Shown here piece after piece: positions 1-6,654 of a stretch of 35,164 bases of DNA (within the stretch, counting starts at the first letter, position 1; every line of letters begins with the position of its first letter). Below the pieces are notes generated by a model, which saw nothing but the letters and a program-made list of their open reading frames with translations, searched no databases and was not told where the DNA came from. This DNA is from Hermodarchaeum sp048939595 (GTDB lineage Archaea; Asgardarchaeota; Hermodarchaeia; Hermodarchaeales; Hermodarchaeaceae). The DNA lies in contig JBHLPI010000015.1 in the NCBI GenBank assembly GCA_048939595.1, positions 1 through 35,164 on the forward strand, in the 5' to 3' direction. A program made the position numbers and the translations under genes.

Positions 1-130
1 AAACAGAGAATAGGCTTCCAAGAATCACGGCAATGAAATAAATTACTAACACCAGACCAAACTGTATAATGAAATATTCCAAACCACGCAAAGTTGCAAA
101 CAGGAAGAAATAGGCTGCAATTAGACTCAT
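1..130 (-). CDS. Partial membrane protein, runs off the left edge
   Basis: An open frame enters from the left edge on the minus strand. Only the N-terminal part is visible, about 43 residues from the ATG at 130. It is very hydrophobic, with two likely membrane segments separated by a short RGLEY turn. In-frame sequence continues upstream through a TTG at 178 to a TAG just before 202, and that stretch (LIAIGAWRRLIFVFKH) also looks like a membrane-proximal N-terminus, so the true start may be the TTG. A GAGGAG lies further upstream, about 215-220, too far from the ATG to decide. The family cannot be recognised from this fragment. The gene should be complete in the adjoining sequence. Confidence 0.4.
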   Translation of the reverse strand, partial: MSLIAAYFFLFATLRGLEYFIIQFGLVLVIYFIAVILGSLFSV

Positions 131-360
131 ATGTTTGAAGACAAATATCAACCTGCGCCAAGCGCCAATTGCTATCAATGTTTTTGCGTTAGGATTCTCA
201 ACCTATCCCACTTTCTCCTCTCACTTAAACTAATGAAACATGTGAATAACTAATTCTCTGAAATCAACTCTATGTATGAAGACTTTGACAAACAAAAACT
301 AGCCTACTGCATTTTTGAGAACCGTAAGTTGAAGTTTCGCCAAAGACTGGTACAGATTAC

Positions 361-768
361 CTATTCTTCCCAGGCTTTCTGCGTCACCCAGTCATGTAAT
401 TCATCAGCAGCATTAAGCACCTGACGAATATACCTTGACAACTCTTCGGCGTTAATCTCAGTGTCCGCTGTTTCTACAACCACAGCAATATCGCCATCTG
501 GATCCAAACAGAATTTAATGCCGTTCCATTGCCAGGCCTCTTGAAGCAGTTTCTTGTAGAATTCAGTGGTTTCCTTGTTGGAGAGTTGTGGGAACTTCCG
601 CCACCCCACAATGGTGAGCCATACATCATTTGGACTAAAAATAAAGTTAACAACAAGGTTCTCCCATTTATCGGTCTTCCAGAGAGCGACCAGGGTCTCA
701 TCTTTAAGTTCATATTTGACTTCCAGTTCATCAAGCAGGCTAGCGATTTGTTCAATTCGTTTACTCAT
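361..768 (-). CDS. Small acidic protein, possibly YbjN / type III chaperone-like fold
   Basis: Encodes 135 residues. A GAGGT lies 7 bases before the ATG at 768 (4 before an adjacent ATG at 771), so 768 is preferred. The pattern is an N-terminal helix (IEQIASLLDEL), several beta strands with a central VVNFIFSP, a helix, a strand with FCLDPDGDIAVVVE, and a C-terminal helix. This order resembles the YbjN/type III secretion chaperone-like fold, often found in small cytosolic proteins of unknown function. There are no membrane segments and no catalytic motifs. A repeat core (GTGTGACCCC) lies about 40 bases upstream. The minus-strand gene at 3089-3364 looks like a shorter protein of the same general build. 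The fold guess is tentative and no function can be assigned. Confidence 0.6.
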   Translation of the reverse strand: MSKRIEQIASLLDELEVKYELKDETLVALWKTDKWENLVVNFIFSPNDVWLTIVGWRKFPQLSNKETTEFYKKLLQEAWQWNGIKFCLDPDGDIAVVVETADTEINAEELSRYIRQVLNAADELHDWVTQKAWEE

Positions 769-802
769 CATTGTAACCTCAGATGGTTCTTAGTGGTTTC
801 GT

Positions 803-830
803 CACTGTTAGTGTGACCCCAGAAAAACCT
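803..830 (+). repeat. Degenerate repeat core E (GTGTGACCCC)
   Basis: A short match to the dispersed-repeat core, TAGTGTGACCCCAGAA, lies 44 bases upstream of the minus-strand gene starting at 768. Only about 10 bases match, so it may be chance on its own. Confidence 0.3.
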
Positions 831-1004
831 TTTCGAGCAAAGACTTTGGTTGCGGTCAATTTATGTGATTTCGAAATGTCGCGCTTGGATACTAAGACAG
901 CACGTCTTTGAGTTCTTTCAGCATAGAAAAGATAAAACCAATGAACAATCTAGAGAACTCTAGGATAGGTCTTCTTCTTATTATCCCAAAGACCGGTGAT
1001 TTAA

Positions 1005-1307
1005 GTGTCAATCGAAGGTCCCATTCACAAACGAACCCGCTATGATATCTACGCCATGCTTATCCGCATTATCATTATTCATGGCTACTGTCCACTTACT
1101 CGTGCGGCACGATCAACCAATCTTCCGGTAGATCGGGCAAAAACAACACTTGAATTCCTAGAAGATCGGGGACTGGTTGAGGTAGTAGAAGAAGATAAAC
1201 GCCGTCTGTTTCGCGTTACAGTTCGAGGTCGCCAGTATCTGGAAATGTACAAACGGATGATAGGTTTTGTGGGAATGCCTATGCCTGAACCAGTCACGCC
1301 TTTCTAA
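1005..1307 (+). CDS. Winged helix-turn-helix DNA-binding protein
   Basis: Encodes 100 residues from a GTG start with GGTGAT centred about 9 bases upstream, a Shine-Dalgarno form seen again at 26608. Residues 10-80 form a compact winged helix. RYDIYAMLIRIIII is helix 1; LTRAARSTNLPVDRAKTTLEFLEDRGLV covers helix 2 and the recognition helix; and VVEEDKRRLFRVTVRGRQYLEMY is the wing and closing helix. The 'T.RG..YL..Y' ending is typical of archaeal single-domain winged-helix regulators (HTH_45/PadR-like). It probably acts as a dimeric transcription regulator, but the target is unknown. The membrane-protein gene starts 17 bases downstream on the same strand, so the two are probably co-transcribed. 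Confidence 0.75.
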   Translation: MSIEGPIHKRTRYDIYAMLIRIIIIHGYCPLTRAARSTNLPVDRAKTTLEFLEDRGLVEVVEEDKRRLFRVTVRGRQYLEMYKRMIGFVGMPMPEPVTPF

Positions 1308-1323
1308 TTTTGGGGCTGGTAAA

Positions 1324-1836
1324 GTGTCATTTCTGTTTTATCTACTAATTCATGGCACGATTTTTGCTGTTATCCTCACTTTGTATCTTCTTGCTGTAAT
1401 GTGGGAGTTAAGCCCCAGAGTATGGGCGATGAGTGATTATCCTCCAGAAATCACAGATCATGTTTCACCTCAAACGGCTGCTGAAAAACGAATGGCAAAA
1501 CTCATCTATATTCCCTTTCTCATTTTGGGAATTGGGTACCCTCTCACAGCTACGTACTTCCTAAAAATCCTCAATGGTGGAGTAATTCTCCTGTTTGACG
1601 CGTTTTTAACCATTTTTGTCATTGTATTGTTCGGATTCTTGGCCGACTACATCATACTTGATTGGTTAATTGTGGGGACGATTACACCAGACTGGGTGAT
1701 TCTACCGGGAACAGAACACATGCGCGAAAAGGAATACAAAGCCTTTCGTTCCTATCACGCCAAAGGTCATCTAAGAGGGTTACTGCTGCTGGTCATAATT
1801 AGTCTTGTTCTCGCAGTCTTTGTCTGGCTTTTCTAG
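1324..1836 (+). CDS. Multi-pass membrane protein of unknown function
   Basis: Encodes about 170 residues. GTG at 1324 is chosen because GGTAAA precedes it and the hydrophobic N-terminus begins there. An upstream in-frame ATG at 1267 would overlap the winged-helix gene and add a non-membrane stretch. Four likely membrane segments are visible: residues about 3-25, 62-85, 91-113 and 148-170. Between the third and fourth is a conserved-looking cytosolic or surface loop, LDWLIVGTITPDWVILPGTEHM, followed by a basic HAKGHLRG. The loop may bind something, but I recognise no family. It follows the winged-helix gene with a 16-base gap, so that regulator may control it. Confidence 0.6.
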   Translation: MSFLFYLLIHGTIFAVILTLYLLAVMWELSPRVWAMSDYPPEITDHVSPQTAAEKRMAKLIYIPFLILGIGYPLTATYFLKILNGGVILLFDAFLTIFVIVLFGFLADYIILDWLIVGTITPDWVILPGTEHMREKEYKAFRSYHAKGHLRGLLLLVIISLVLAVFVWLF

Positions 1837-1912
1837 ATAATGCGGTCACCAAACGCATTCATTTTTACCTCTTTGTTGGAGTGAAGTGTCTAGAAATACA
1901 TGAGGGTATACA

Positions 1913-2866
1913 ATGACGACCAACTCAATTCATTACGATACTCTTATTGTTGGCGGGGGACCAGCAGGTATTGCTACGGCGTTGCATCTTGGATTTCATC
2001 AACGAACGGTCCTTCTTGTTGACCGAAAGACCTCTCCAATGCAATTTGCTAACACTCCCATACATAATTATCCTGGCATCAAACCGATTATGGCATGCGT
2101 CGATATCCTACGGAAAATGCAGAAAGAACTTCGTGAATATAAAATCAAGACTCTCTTTGGCGATGTCATTCGGCTTGAAGGTCAAGCCCCGTCTTTTCAG
2201 GCCACAATCAAAACAACACAAAAAACACCACTTAGAGCTAGCGCAAAGTCAGTGGTTCTTGCTACAGGGATAGCGAGGAAACATCCAAAAGTTGCTGGGG
2301 ATTGGAAAAAATGGCTTCCGTATGCAGGAAAAGATGATATGAGCTTTTACTGTCCCGATTGTGATAGTCCACAAGCTACAGGGAAAGATGTCATCGTCGT
2401 GAATGCAGGAACCGTCAACAGTGCCCTGCACGTTGCTCGATGCATTACCCCTTTCGCCAAACGCATTCGGATCTTCATGACTGAAGATGGGTATGTTCCT
2501 TTCACTGCGGAATGGAAAGCCATCTTAGATCAATCCGGATATGAATGGACCAAGGGGCAGATCAAGAAAATCCAAATTCGGGAACCAGGGAAGCATCAAA
2601 TTCTTGTTACCACCGATAATCGAACACTCGAATGTAATACCTTTTTTGTGGGCTGGATTGGAGTTCCACGGAGTGAATTAGCTCAAACAATCGGTGTTAC
2701 GGTCGATGAACGAGGAAATATTCTCACCGATCATCGGGGTGCTACAAATGTAGAGGGCATCTGGGCGGCCGGAGATATTCGCCCAATCACGCAGTCAGTC
2801 GCCACCGCAGTTGGAACAGGAGTATATGCTGGGATTATGATAGCGCATTACCTCATCGCTCTCTGA
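1913..2866 (+). CDS. Thioredoxin-reductase-like flavoprotein disulfide oxidoreductase
   Basis: Encodes 317 residues, the usual length for low-Mr thioredoxin reductases. GAGGGT lies just before the ATG. Residues 10-19 (TLIVGGGPAG) bind FAD. The redox pair CPDC is at 147-150, where thioredoxin reductases carry CxxC, and IWAAGD at 283-288 is the second FAD motif. The NADPH site is unusual. The normal GGGDSA is replaced by NAGTVNSA (164-171), and the HRR-type phosphate-binding motif is replaced by RIFMTEDG. The disulfide chemistry is therefore probably kept, but the electron donor may not be NADPH. By family knowledge the substrate would be thioredoxin or a glutaredoxin-like protein. It could serve low-molecular-weight thiol disulfides, which is worth considering because bacillithiol-type genes occur 9 kb away. 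Confidence 0.8.
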   Translation: MTTNSIHYDTLIVGGGPAGIATALHLGFHQRTVLLVDRKTSPMQFANTPIHNYPGIKPIMACVDILRKMQKELREYKIKTLFGDVIRLEGQAPSFQATIKTTQKTPLRASAKSVVLATGIARKHPKVAGDWKKWLPYAGKDDMSFYCPDCDSPQATGKDVIVVNAGTVNSALHVARCITPFAKRIRIFMTEDGYVPFTAEWKAILDQSGYEWTKGQIKKIQIREPGKHQILVTTDNRTLECNTFFVGWIGVPRSELAQTIGVTVDERGNILTDHRGATNVEGIWAAGDIRPITQSVATAVGTGVYAGIMIAHYLIAL

Positions 2867-3088
2867 CTTCCTTATTCGAAAATCTGTTTTTTGGCTCGTA
2901 ATTTCATCAGGCTGATATAATCATCAATCCTTGCTAGTCTTGGTTTTCATATGTTTGAAGAAGAAATGGTACGCGCTAGATACAGTAAGATGAGTTCGGT
3001 CTATAATGGGGTTCGGAACCGAAAAAAGAATATCCGCTTTAAGGAATAGATTCATCATTGTAAAATTATAATTCCTGTTAAAGAGATT

Positions 3089-3364
3089 CTACACCACAAT
3101 TCTTTCCTCGGCTAATTCTTTTAGTAGTATTAACCCCCGATTGACTTTTTCTCTCAGTTCCGCGATATCTCCGTCTTCAACCTTTTGTTTATCAAAAAGA
3201 ACTACTACCGAAAGTTTAAGCCTATTTAAAAAAAGAAAAATTCGATAACAAGTCTGATTCTCTTCAGGATTATCAATCGAAAAGGTTACTGGCCAATCCC
3301 ATTCATTCGTGATTTGTGAAATGAATTGCTTCACCCATTTGGTAAGTTCATTTTTGGATACCAT
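3089..3364 (-). CDS. Small hypothetical protein
   Basis: Encodes 91 residues from ATG 3364, preceded by GAGGG at a 7-base spacing. An in-frame ATG at 3421 lacks such a site and adds a poor N-terminus. The protein has an N-terminal amphipathic helix (ELTKWVKQFISQI), beta strands (WPVTFSID, CYRIFLFLNR, LKLSVVVLF) and a C-terminal helix with a charged start (DIAELREKVNRGLILLKEL). The architecture resembles the protein at 361-768 and may be the same chaperone-like fold. There are no cysteine pairs, membrane segments or catalytic motifs. A degenerate repeat core (GCGACCCCC) lies in the divergent space between it and the tRNA methyltransferase gene. Function unknown. Confidence 0.5.
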   Translation of the reverse strand: MVSKNELTKWVKQFISQITNEWDWPVTFSIDNPEENQTCYRIFLFLNRLKLSVVVLFDKQKVEDGDIAELREKVNRGLILLKELAEERIVV

Positions 3365-3419
3365 TAGAAACCCTCTATTCACTGTTTGTTTCGAATGAAT
3401 ATAATAAATTCTGATGGCC

Positions 3420-3441
3420 ACATGATGCGACCCCCAATGAT
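3420..3441 (+). repeat. Degenerate repeat core D (ATGATGCGACCCCC)
   Basis: CACATGATGCGACCCCCAATGA, in the divergent space of the genes starting at 3364 and 3477, is similar to the ACATTATGTGACCCC core with a few substitutions. Weak on its own. Confidence 0.3.
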
Positions 3442-3476
3442 AATCCTTAATTCACGCTGCACAATATCTCATTGCC

Positions 3477-3950
3477 GTGATTCATTTGAGCTGGCTTAAA
3501 TCAATTCATCTCCAACCAATAGGTTTTATAGAACGCCTATCATCAGATGAGAGAGATTTTAGTGCCATGTCTAAAGTTGTACTAAAAGACTCTTTGGCAG
3601 ATGCCTTACTAGGAATTGAAGGGTTTTCACATATTTTCATAATCTTTTGGTTACACGAAATGCAAATCAGAGAAGATGATTCCTGGGTTCACCCGAGCTG
3701 CTCAGATAATCAACATCTAGTAGGCTTTTTAGCGACTAGAGCTCCCCGTCGTCCGAATCCCATAGGACTGACTCTTGTTGAGCTTATAAACCATGAAAAC
3801 AATGTTCTTTGGGTGAAAGGATTGGATGCAATTGATGGAACTCCTGTTATTGATATTAAGCCATACCCTGATTGGCATACGGGAAAATGTCAGGTGATTG
3901 TTGATTACAAAATTCCTGATTGGTTGAAACAATTACTTGACTCAAGTTAA
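3477..3950 (+). CDS. trmO: tRNA (adenine(37)-N6)-methyltransferase, TrmO/TsaA family
   Basis: Encodes 157 residues from a GTG start. The TsaA-like domain fills the protein: LQPIGFIE near residue 12, GIEGFSHIFIIFWLHE (47-62), the signature ATRAPRRPNPIGLT (86-99), and GLDAIDGTPVIDIKPY (115-130). In this family the RPNPIG region and the DGTP..DIKPY region form the S-adenosylmethionine site of a beta-barrel methyltransferase that converts t6A37 to m6t6A37 in tRNA. Here the enzyme has only the TsaA-like domain, without the C-terminal extension of the E. coli protein, as in many archaeal members. It stands alone and is divergent from the small minus-strand gene. Family assignment is firm; exact tRNA specificity is not visible. 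Confidence 0.88.
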   Translation: MIHLSWLKSIHLQPIGFIERLSSDERDFSAMSKVVLKDSLADALLGIEGFSHIFIIFWLHEMQIREDDSWVHPSCSDNQHLVGFLATRAPRRPNPIGLTLVELINHENNVLWVKGLDAIDGTPVIDIKPYPDWHTGKCQVIVDYKIPDWLKQLLDSS

Positions 3951-4029
3951 GGAATAATCTAGTCAATAGTCTTCGATTTAATTGACGAGTGTATTTTCGT
4001 AAAGCCTGAAGATTATCGTTCTATTCTAT

Positions 4030-4103
4030 TTTCACTATTTTACAACATGTGAGTATAGCTACATTATGTGACCCCAAATTGGAGAATTACTCACATTGTG
4101 CAA
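4030..4103 (+). repeat. Dispersed repeat copy A (core ACATTATGTGACCCC)
   Basis: Begins TCTATTTTCAC, continues with ATGTGAGTATAGCTACAT, and then TATGTGACCCC ending near 4074. The right half (AATTGGAGAATTACTCACATT) is roughly complementary to the left half and could form a long imperfect hairpin. It aligns closely with the copy at 9332-9373, with about 27 of 29 bases identical over the ATGTGAGTA to GACCCC segment. The right half matches the copy at 5730-5772. All copies are intergenic. Confidence 0.6.
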
Positions 4104-4257
4104 AAAAGGGCGCTCTTCTACTGTGAATGAACTGTCTAAAACCATCTTGCGCCGCAACGCCACTTAGGGTGTTTTTGGATACCGTCTATCTACTTATCAG
4201 CTGAAAATTATGCCTTGGTTTTACATGTTACTAGCAAGAAGACAAAAAAAGAAGAAG

Positions 4258-4283
4258 GGGAGGAAGAGCCTACTCTTCCTCAT
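4258..4283 (-). terminator. Hairpin terminator of the regulator/PH-domain unit
   Basis: A perfect 9-base stem, GAGGAAGAG with CTCTTCCTC (4260-4268 and 4273-4281), encloses a 4-base loop. Read on the minus strand it lies about 20 bases after the stop codon of the PH-domain gene and is followed by CCCTTCTTCTTTTTTT. This is the layout of an intrinsic terminator. A T-run alone often suffices in archaea, so the stem may also protect the 3' end. Confidence 0.65.
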
Positions 4284-4301
4284 GTTCAGGCATTGCTACA
4301 T

Positions 4302-5039
4302 TTAGCTTTTTTCGAGTTTTCGGGCAATTTCCGAGAGGATCTCACGCATTTCCCGAAGGGTTAGAAGAATCTCATCATCCAACTTGTCGGGGAGTTTTGG
4401 TACTGGTTCCTCTCGGCGACTTACAACTTCAGCACCAATCGTATAGGGTGCTCGGAACTTCCGTAACTCTTGAAGAATGAAGTCACGTAATTCCTCAAAA
4501 AATTCAAAACCCTCTAATTTTTCTTCAGGACCTGATTTTTGCCCAGAATATCCCGCAGTTTCTATATTGATATTACCAATACCGAATAGCCTATCGAAGG
4601 GTCCTGCAGTGGTGCTAATGTTAGTGATAGTTCGGAAAGGCACGTGCTTTCGTGTTATGCTAATAATCCCTTTCCGGACATACACCTCTGGCATAGTTTC
4701 ACCTGACTCCGCAATCACCGAATATTCAATTCTTCCAACATAGATAGGCGTTAAAATCCAGGCTGGAATCAGCCAAATTAGGTTAAAGATCCACATTCCA
4801 ATGTTCATCGGCATCCACCAGGTTATAAGCCAAAGGAACGCACTTGGATCATCAAGACCAATAATTGTGCCAATCCCTCCGACAAAAATTAAGAACAGTA
4901 CGTAGAAGAATAGAGCTAAAATAACCTGTTGAAGCCACATCTTATTCCGTAGAGCCTTTGATGGTTTAAACACCCGACCGCTTGTGATTTTTTTGCCTGG
5001 GGGCTTAATCACCCGTGTCTCTTCATATTCCTTTCCCAA
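4302..5039 (-). CDS. Membrane protein with bacterial PH-like domain (bPH2)
   Basis: Encodes 245 residues from a TTG start directly after the TAA of the upstream regulator gene. Residues 1-33 are charged and cytosolic. Two long hydrophobic segments (about 36-60 and 68-100) anchor the protein. Residues 100-195 form a bPH2 domain with the usual features: VRKGIISITRKHVPF, RTITNISTTAGPFDRLFGIGNI and a following INIETAGY strand. A C-terminal helix with a coiled-coil pattern follows (EILLTLREMREILSEIARKLEKS). bPH2 proteins are membrane-bound, and their biochemical role is mostly unknown, with lipid or peptide binding being the usual guess. Its head-to-tail fusion with the regulator gene suggests the two act together. 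A hairpin terminator follows the stop. Confidence 0.75.
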   Translation of the reverse strand: MGKEYEETRVIKPPGKKITSGRVFKPSKALRNKMWLQQVILALFFYVLFLIFVGGIGTIIGLDDPSAFLWLITWWMPMNIGMWIFNLIWLIPAWILTPIYVGRIEYSVIAESGETMPEVYVRKGIISITRKHVPFRTITNISTTAGPFDRLFGIGNINIETAGYSGQKSGPEEKLEGFEFFEELRDFILQELRKFRAPYTIGAEVVSRREEPVPKLPDKLDDEILLTLREMREILSEIARKLEKS

Positions 5040-5540
5040 TTATTCCACACTCCGTTGATATCGGGGTATCTCTTTTGCTGCAAGTTTATTGAAGAGTGCA
5101 ATGGACTGCCTTGTCATAGGGAGCTCCTTCTCATCTGGTCGCAATGTAATATTATATTCATCAATGATTGCATCAAGGGTTTGTCGACACTCTTGTTGTT
5201 TTGGACACTCTGGGCAAAGCTTACCAGCATAAGATTCGTGTTTGTACCAAACGACAATGCCCATTTTGATTGTAAAAATGATGTATACTTGAGTATTGGC
5301 CTGATAGTCAAAACCTATCAGAAGCCCCTGGTAATCTAACAAGCTCTCAACATCCAAGCGATGACTTCGAGCATGCTCCTGCAGTACTTTTGCAATCTTT
5401 TTTCTTGCACGGTTTAACACACGGGATACATACGAAACAGACCAACTCTCCTTTTTGCTAGCATGTGCAATATCGCTAGTTGATTGTCCTTGCTGAAACT
5501 GCTGCCAAACTAGCTCTTCATCAGGAGAGAGAAGTCCCAT
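5040..5540 (-). CDS. Tfx-like / sigma-70 region-4-like helix-turn-helix regulator with Cys motif
   Basis: Encodes 166 residues from ATG 5540, chosen because CGAGGAA lies 7 bases upstream. A GTG at 5609 is in frame and sits where a leaderless transcript from the TATA box near 5638 would begin, so a 189-residue form remains possible. Residues about 4-55 (LSPDEELVWQQFQQGQSTSD to SYVSRVLNRARKKI) are a helix-turn-helix of the Tfx or sigma-region-4 type. The central part (DYQANTQVYIIFTIKMGIVVWY) is beta-rich. A CPECPKQQEC cluster could bind a metal or sense redox state. It is transcribed first in a two-gene unit with the PH-domain membrane protein and could repress its own promoter through the palindrome at 5611-5633. 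Confidence 0.65.
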   Translation of the reverse strand: MGLLSPDEELVWQQFQQGQSTSDIAHASKKESWSVSYVSRVLNRARKKIAKVLQEHARSHRLDVESLLDYQGLLIGFDYQANTQVYIIFTIKMGIVVWYKHESYAGKLCPECPKQQECRQTLDAIIDEYNITLRPDEKELPMTRQSIALFNKLAAKEIPRYQRSVE

Positions 5541-5610
5541 TGTATATTCCTCGTTTTTCGTTTTTATGTAGCGAATTCCTGTTAATGCCTTCGTACAGGA
5601 TTTTGCCACA

Positions 5611-5633
5611 TGTTTACTAAATATTAATAAACA
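5611..5633. promoter_or_regulatory. Palindromic operator candidate
   Basis: A near-perfect 23-base inverted repeat with outer arms TGTTTA and TAAACA; 9 of 11 base pairs match. It lies immediately downstream of the minus-strand TATA box (about 5634-5642) of the Tfx-like regulator gene, where a bound repressor would block the transcription start. Autoregulation by that gene product is an inference. Confidence 0.45.
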
Positions 5634-5642
5634 TTTATAAAT
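5634..5642 (-). promoter_or_regulatory. TATA box of the regulator/PH-domain unit
   Basis: Reads TTTATAAAT on the minus strand. Initiation about 25 bases downstream would fall near 5612, next to an in-frame GTG at 5609 and 70 bases before the Shine-Dalgarno-led ATG at 5540. Confidence 0.45.
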
Positions 5643-5729
5643 TTTTTGTTTTTGCGGAAAGAGCTAACTAAACCATTCAAACGAATGAAGGGTAAACAAA
5701 GTTATCATCTTCACAAGTTGTTATTTGAG

Positions 5730-5772
5730 TCACATCTTATGACCCCAACATGGGGAGTTACTCTCCATGTTA
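5730..5772 (+). repeat. Dispersed repeat copy C with strong hairpin
   Basis: Contains CTTATGACCCC followed by an 11-base stem, AACATGGGGAG with CTCTCCATGTT (5747-5757 and 5761-5771), around a TTA loop with one G-T mismatch. The GACCCCAA..TGG.GA.TTACTC pattern matches copy A at about 4070-4098. A separate perfect 12-base palindrome, TCAGCTAGCTGA, follows at 5781-5792. Confidence 0.55.
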
Positions 5773-5792
5773 ATAGCTAGTCAGCTAGCTGA

Positions 5793-6125
5793 TTAATCCC
5801 GATTGAAGGGGAGTATCTTTGACAATGATAAGCTTTGACTACATAACATATTCAACCGGGTGAGTGTTTTACTATCTCGCCAAGAAAGAATTGTATATCC
5901 TTCATCAGTTCTAAGCTCAGAAAGGCGTTGATGCCAATTTTCTCTAGCTTTATCTGTTTTAGGGTCTCTTGCTACCTGTCTCAACATATCACTAGTAACA
6001 ACTTTGCCAATATTATCTAAGAAAAAAGCTTCAATTCTTTTCTTGACAGACAGTTGCTTATAGGGTCCTTTGATTTCACCAGAGATTTTCTTATCGGGCC
6101 AACTGCTCATAGCATTCACAATCAT
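5793..6125 (-). pseudogene. Broken HNH-endonuclease-type gene (N-terminal winged-helix part only)
   Basis: The readable part gives up to 110 residues; an inner ATG at 6110 is the likelier old start. Residues 26-82 match, from memory, the N-terminal DNA-binding part of restriction-like HNH endonucleases: KKRIEAFFLDNIGKVVTSDMLR, then ENWHQRLSELRTDEGYTILS and WRD. Intact relatives continue with a D-L-K-x-x-E-Y-L-M segment and then a C-terminal HNH nuclease. Here that segment is visible only in another frame (PVEYVM) after a one-base lesion in the CCCGG near 5857-5862, and a TAG follows at 5839-5841. No nuclease motif is present downstream. The gene is therefore a decayed remnant, although a short expressed DNA-binding peptide cannot be excluded. 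Confidence 0.6.
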
Positions 6126-6654
6126 TCGTATTTTTATAAAAATAGTCTCCCTTGTAATTAAGCAATGGGGTGAAGATGATGGTGCTTATGATTTATGCGA
6201 AAAAACAGCATTGAATAGCTTCAAAAGGTTATATCCACCTAGTGAGATTCCCATCGAATCACTTCCTTTTTCGATTGGTTGAATCTATTTTCCCCTCCTC
6301 CCTATTGTCTGTCAGACTGGAATCACAACTCTGCCATTTCTCAGAGATTGAAGATCCCAAAGGCTTATTTTCTAAGTGTGCGCTGCTGTCACGGTCGTGT
6401 TAGGAAGCTTTAAGATCATCTAGTGCAACATTAATTCCCCACTGGATCATTTGGATGACGCCCCTGATGCCCAATAATCGTACCATCAACAAGAAATAGC
6501 TTCGTTGGCTCGCAATATTTTCCAAGGCTCATATAGAACCCACAGGTCATTTGACTGCTTTATATACATTATACCCTCTTCGAGGATATACAAAATCCGC
6601 TAGATTTGCTTGATAAGCATAAACGCCACAAGCAGCGTATAAACTGGTACAGAA
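6126..6654. other. Gene-poor stretch, possible decayed sequence
   Basis: About 530 bases without a convincing gene. On the minus strand a good TATA sequence (TGTATATAAAGC, near 6558-6568) precedes a tiny frame running from ATG 6550 (or 6532) to a TAA at 6431. It would encode 33-39 residues containing CEPTKLFLVDGTIIGHQG. The TATA spacing would fit a nearly leaderless message from the ATG at 6532. I cannot tell whether this is a small gene, an RNA gene or debris, since it lies between a pseudogene and the leucine-rich-repeat gene. Confidence 0.3.

Larger units (their letters stand above)
3951..4301. other. Intergenic stretch with repeat copy and terminator
   Basis: This 351-base space separates the tRNA methyltransferase gene from the end of the PH-domain gene. 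No credible coding frame was found. It holds one full copy of the dispersed repeat (about 4030-4103) and the strong hairpin at 4260-4281, each listed separately. The rest is AT-rich without recognisable signals. Confidence 0.6.

Noticed and set aside
271..423. Plus-strand frame starting MYEDFDKQKLAYC, upstream and antisense to the gene at 361-768.
   Set aside because: It runs into the antisense of a better-supported gene and has no other evidence.
2951..3049. Short plus-strand frame of 32 residues with a basic, helical product (MFEEEMVRARYSKM...).
   Set aside because: No ribosome site or promoter, no family, and only loosely similar to the start of another short frame near 130. Too short to trust.
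6070..6282. Plus-strand frame of 70 codons beside the HNH remnant.
   Set aside because: Antisense to the remnant at its start, with no ribosome site and no recognisable motif.
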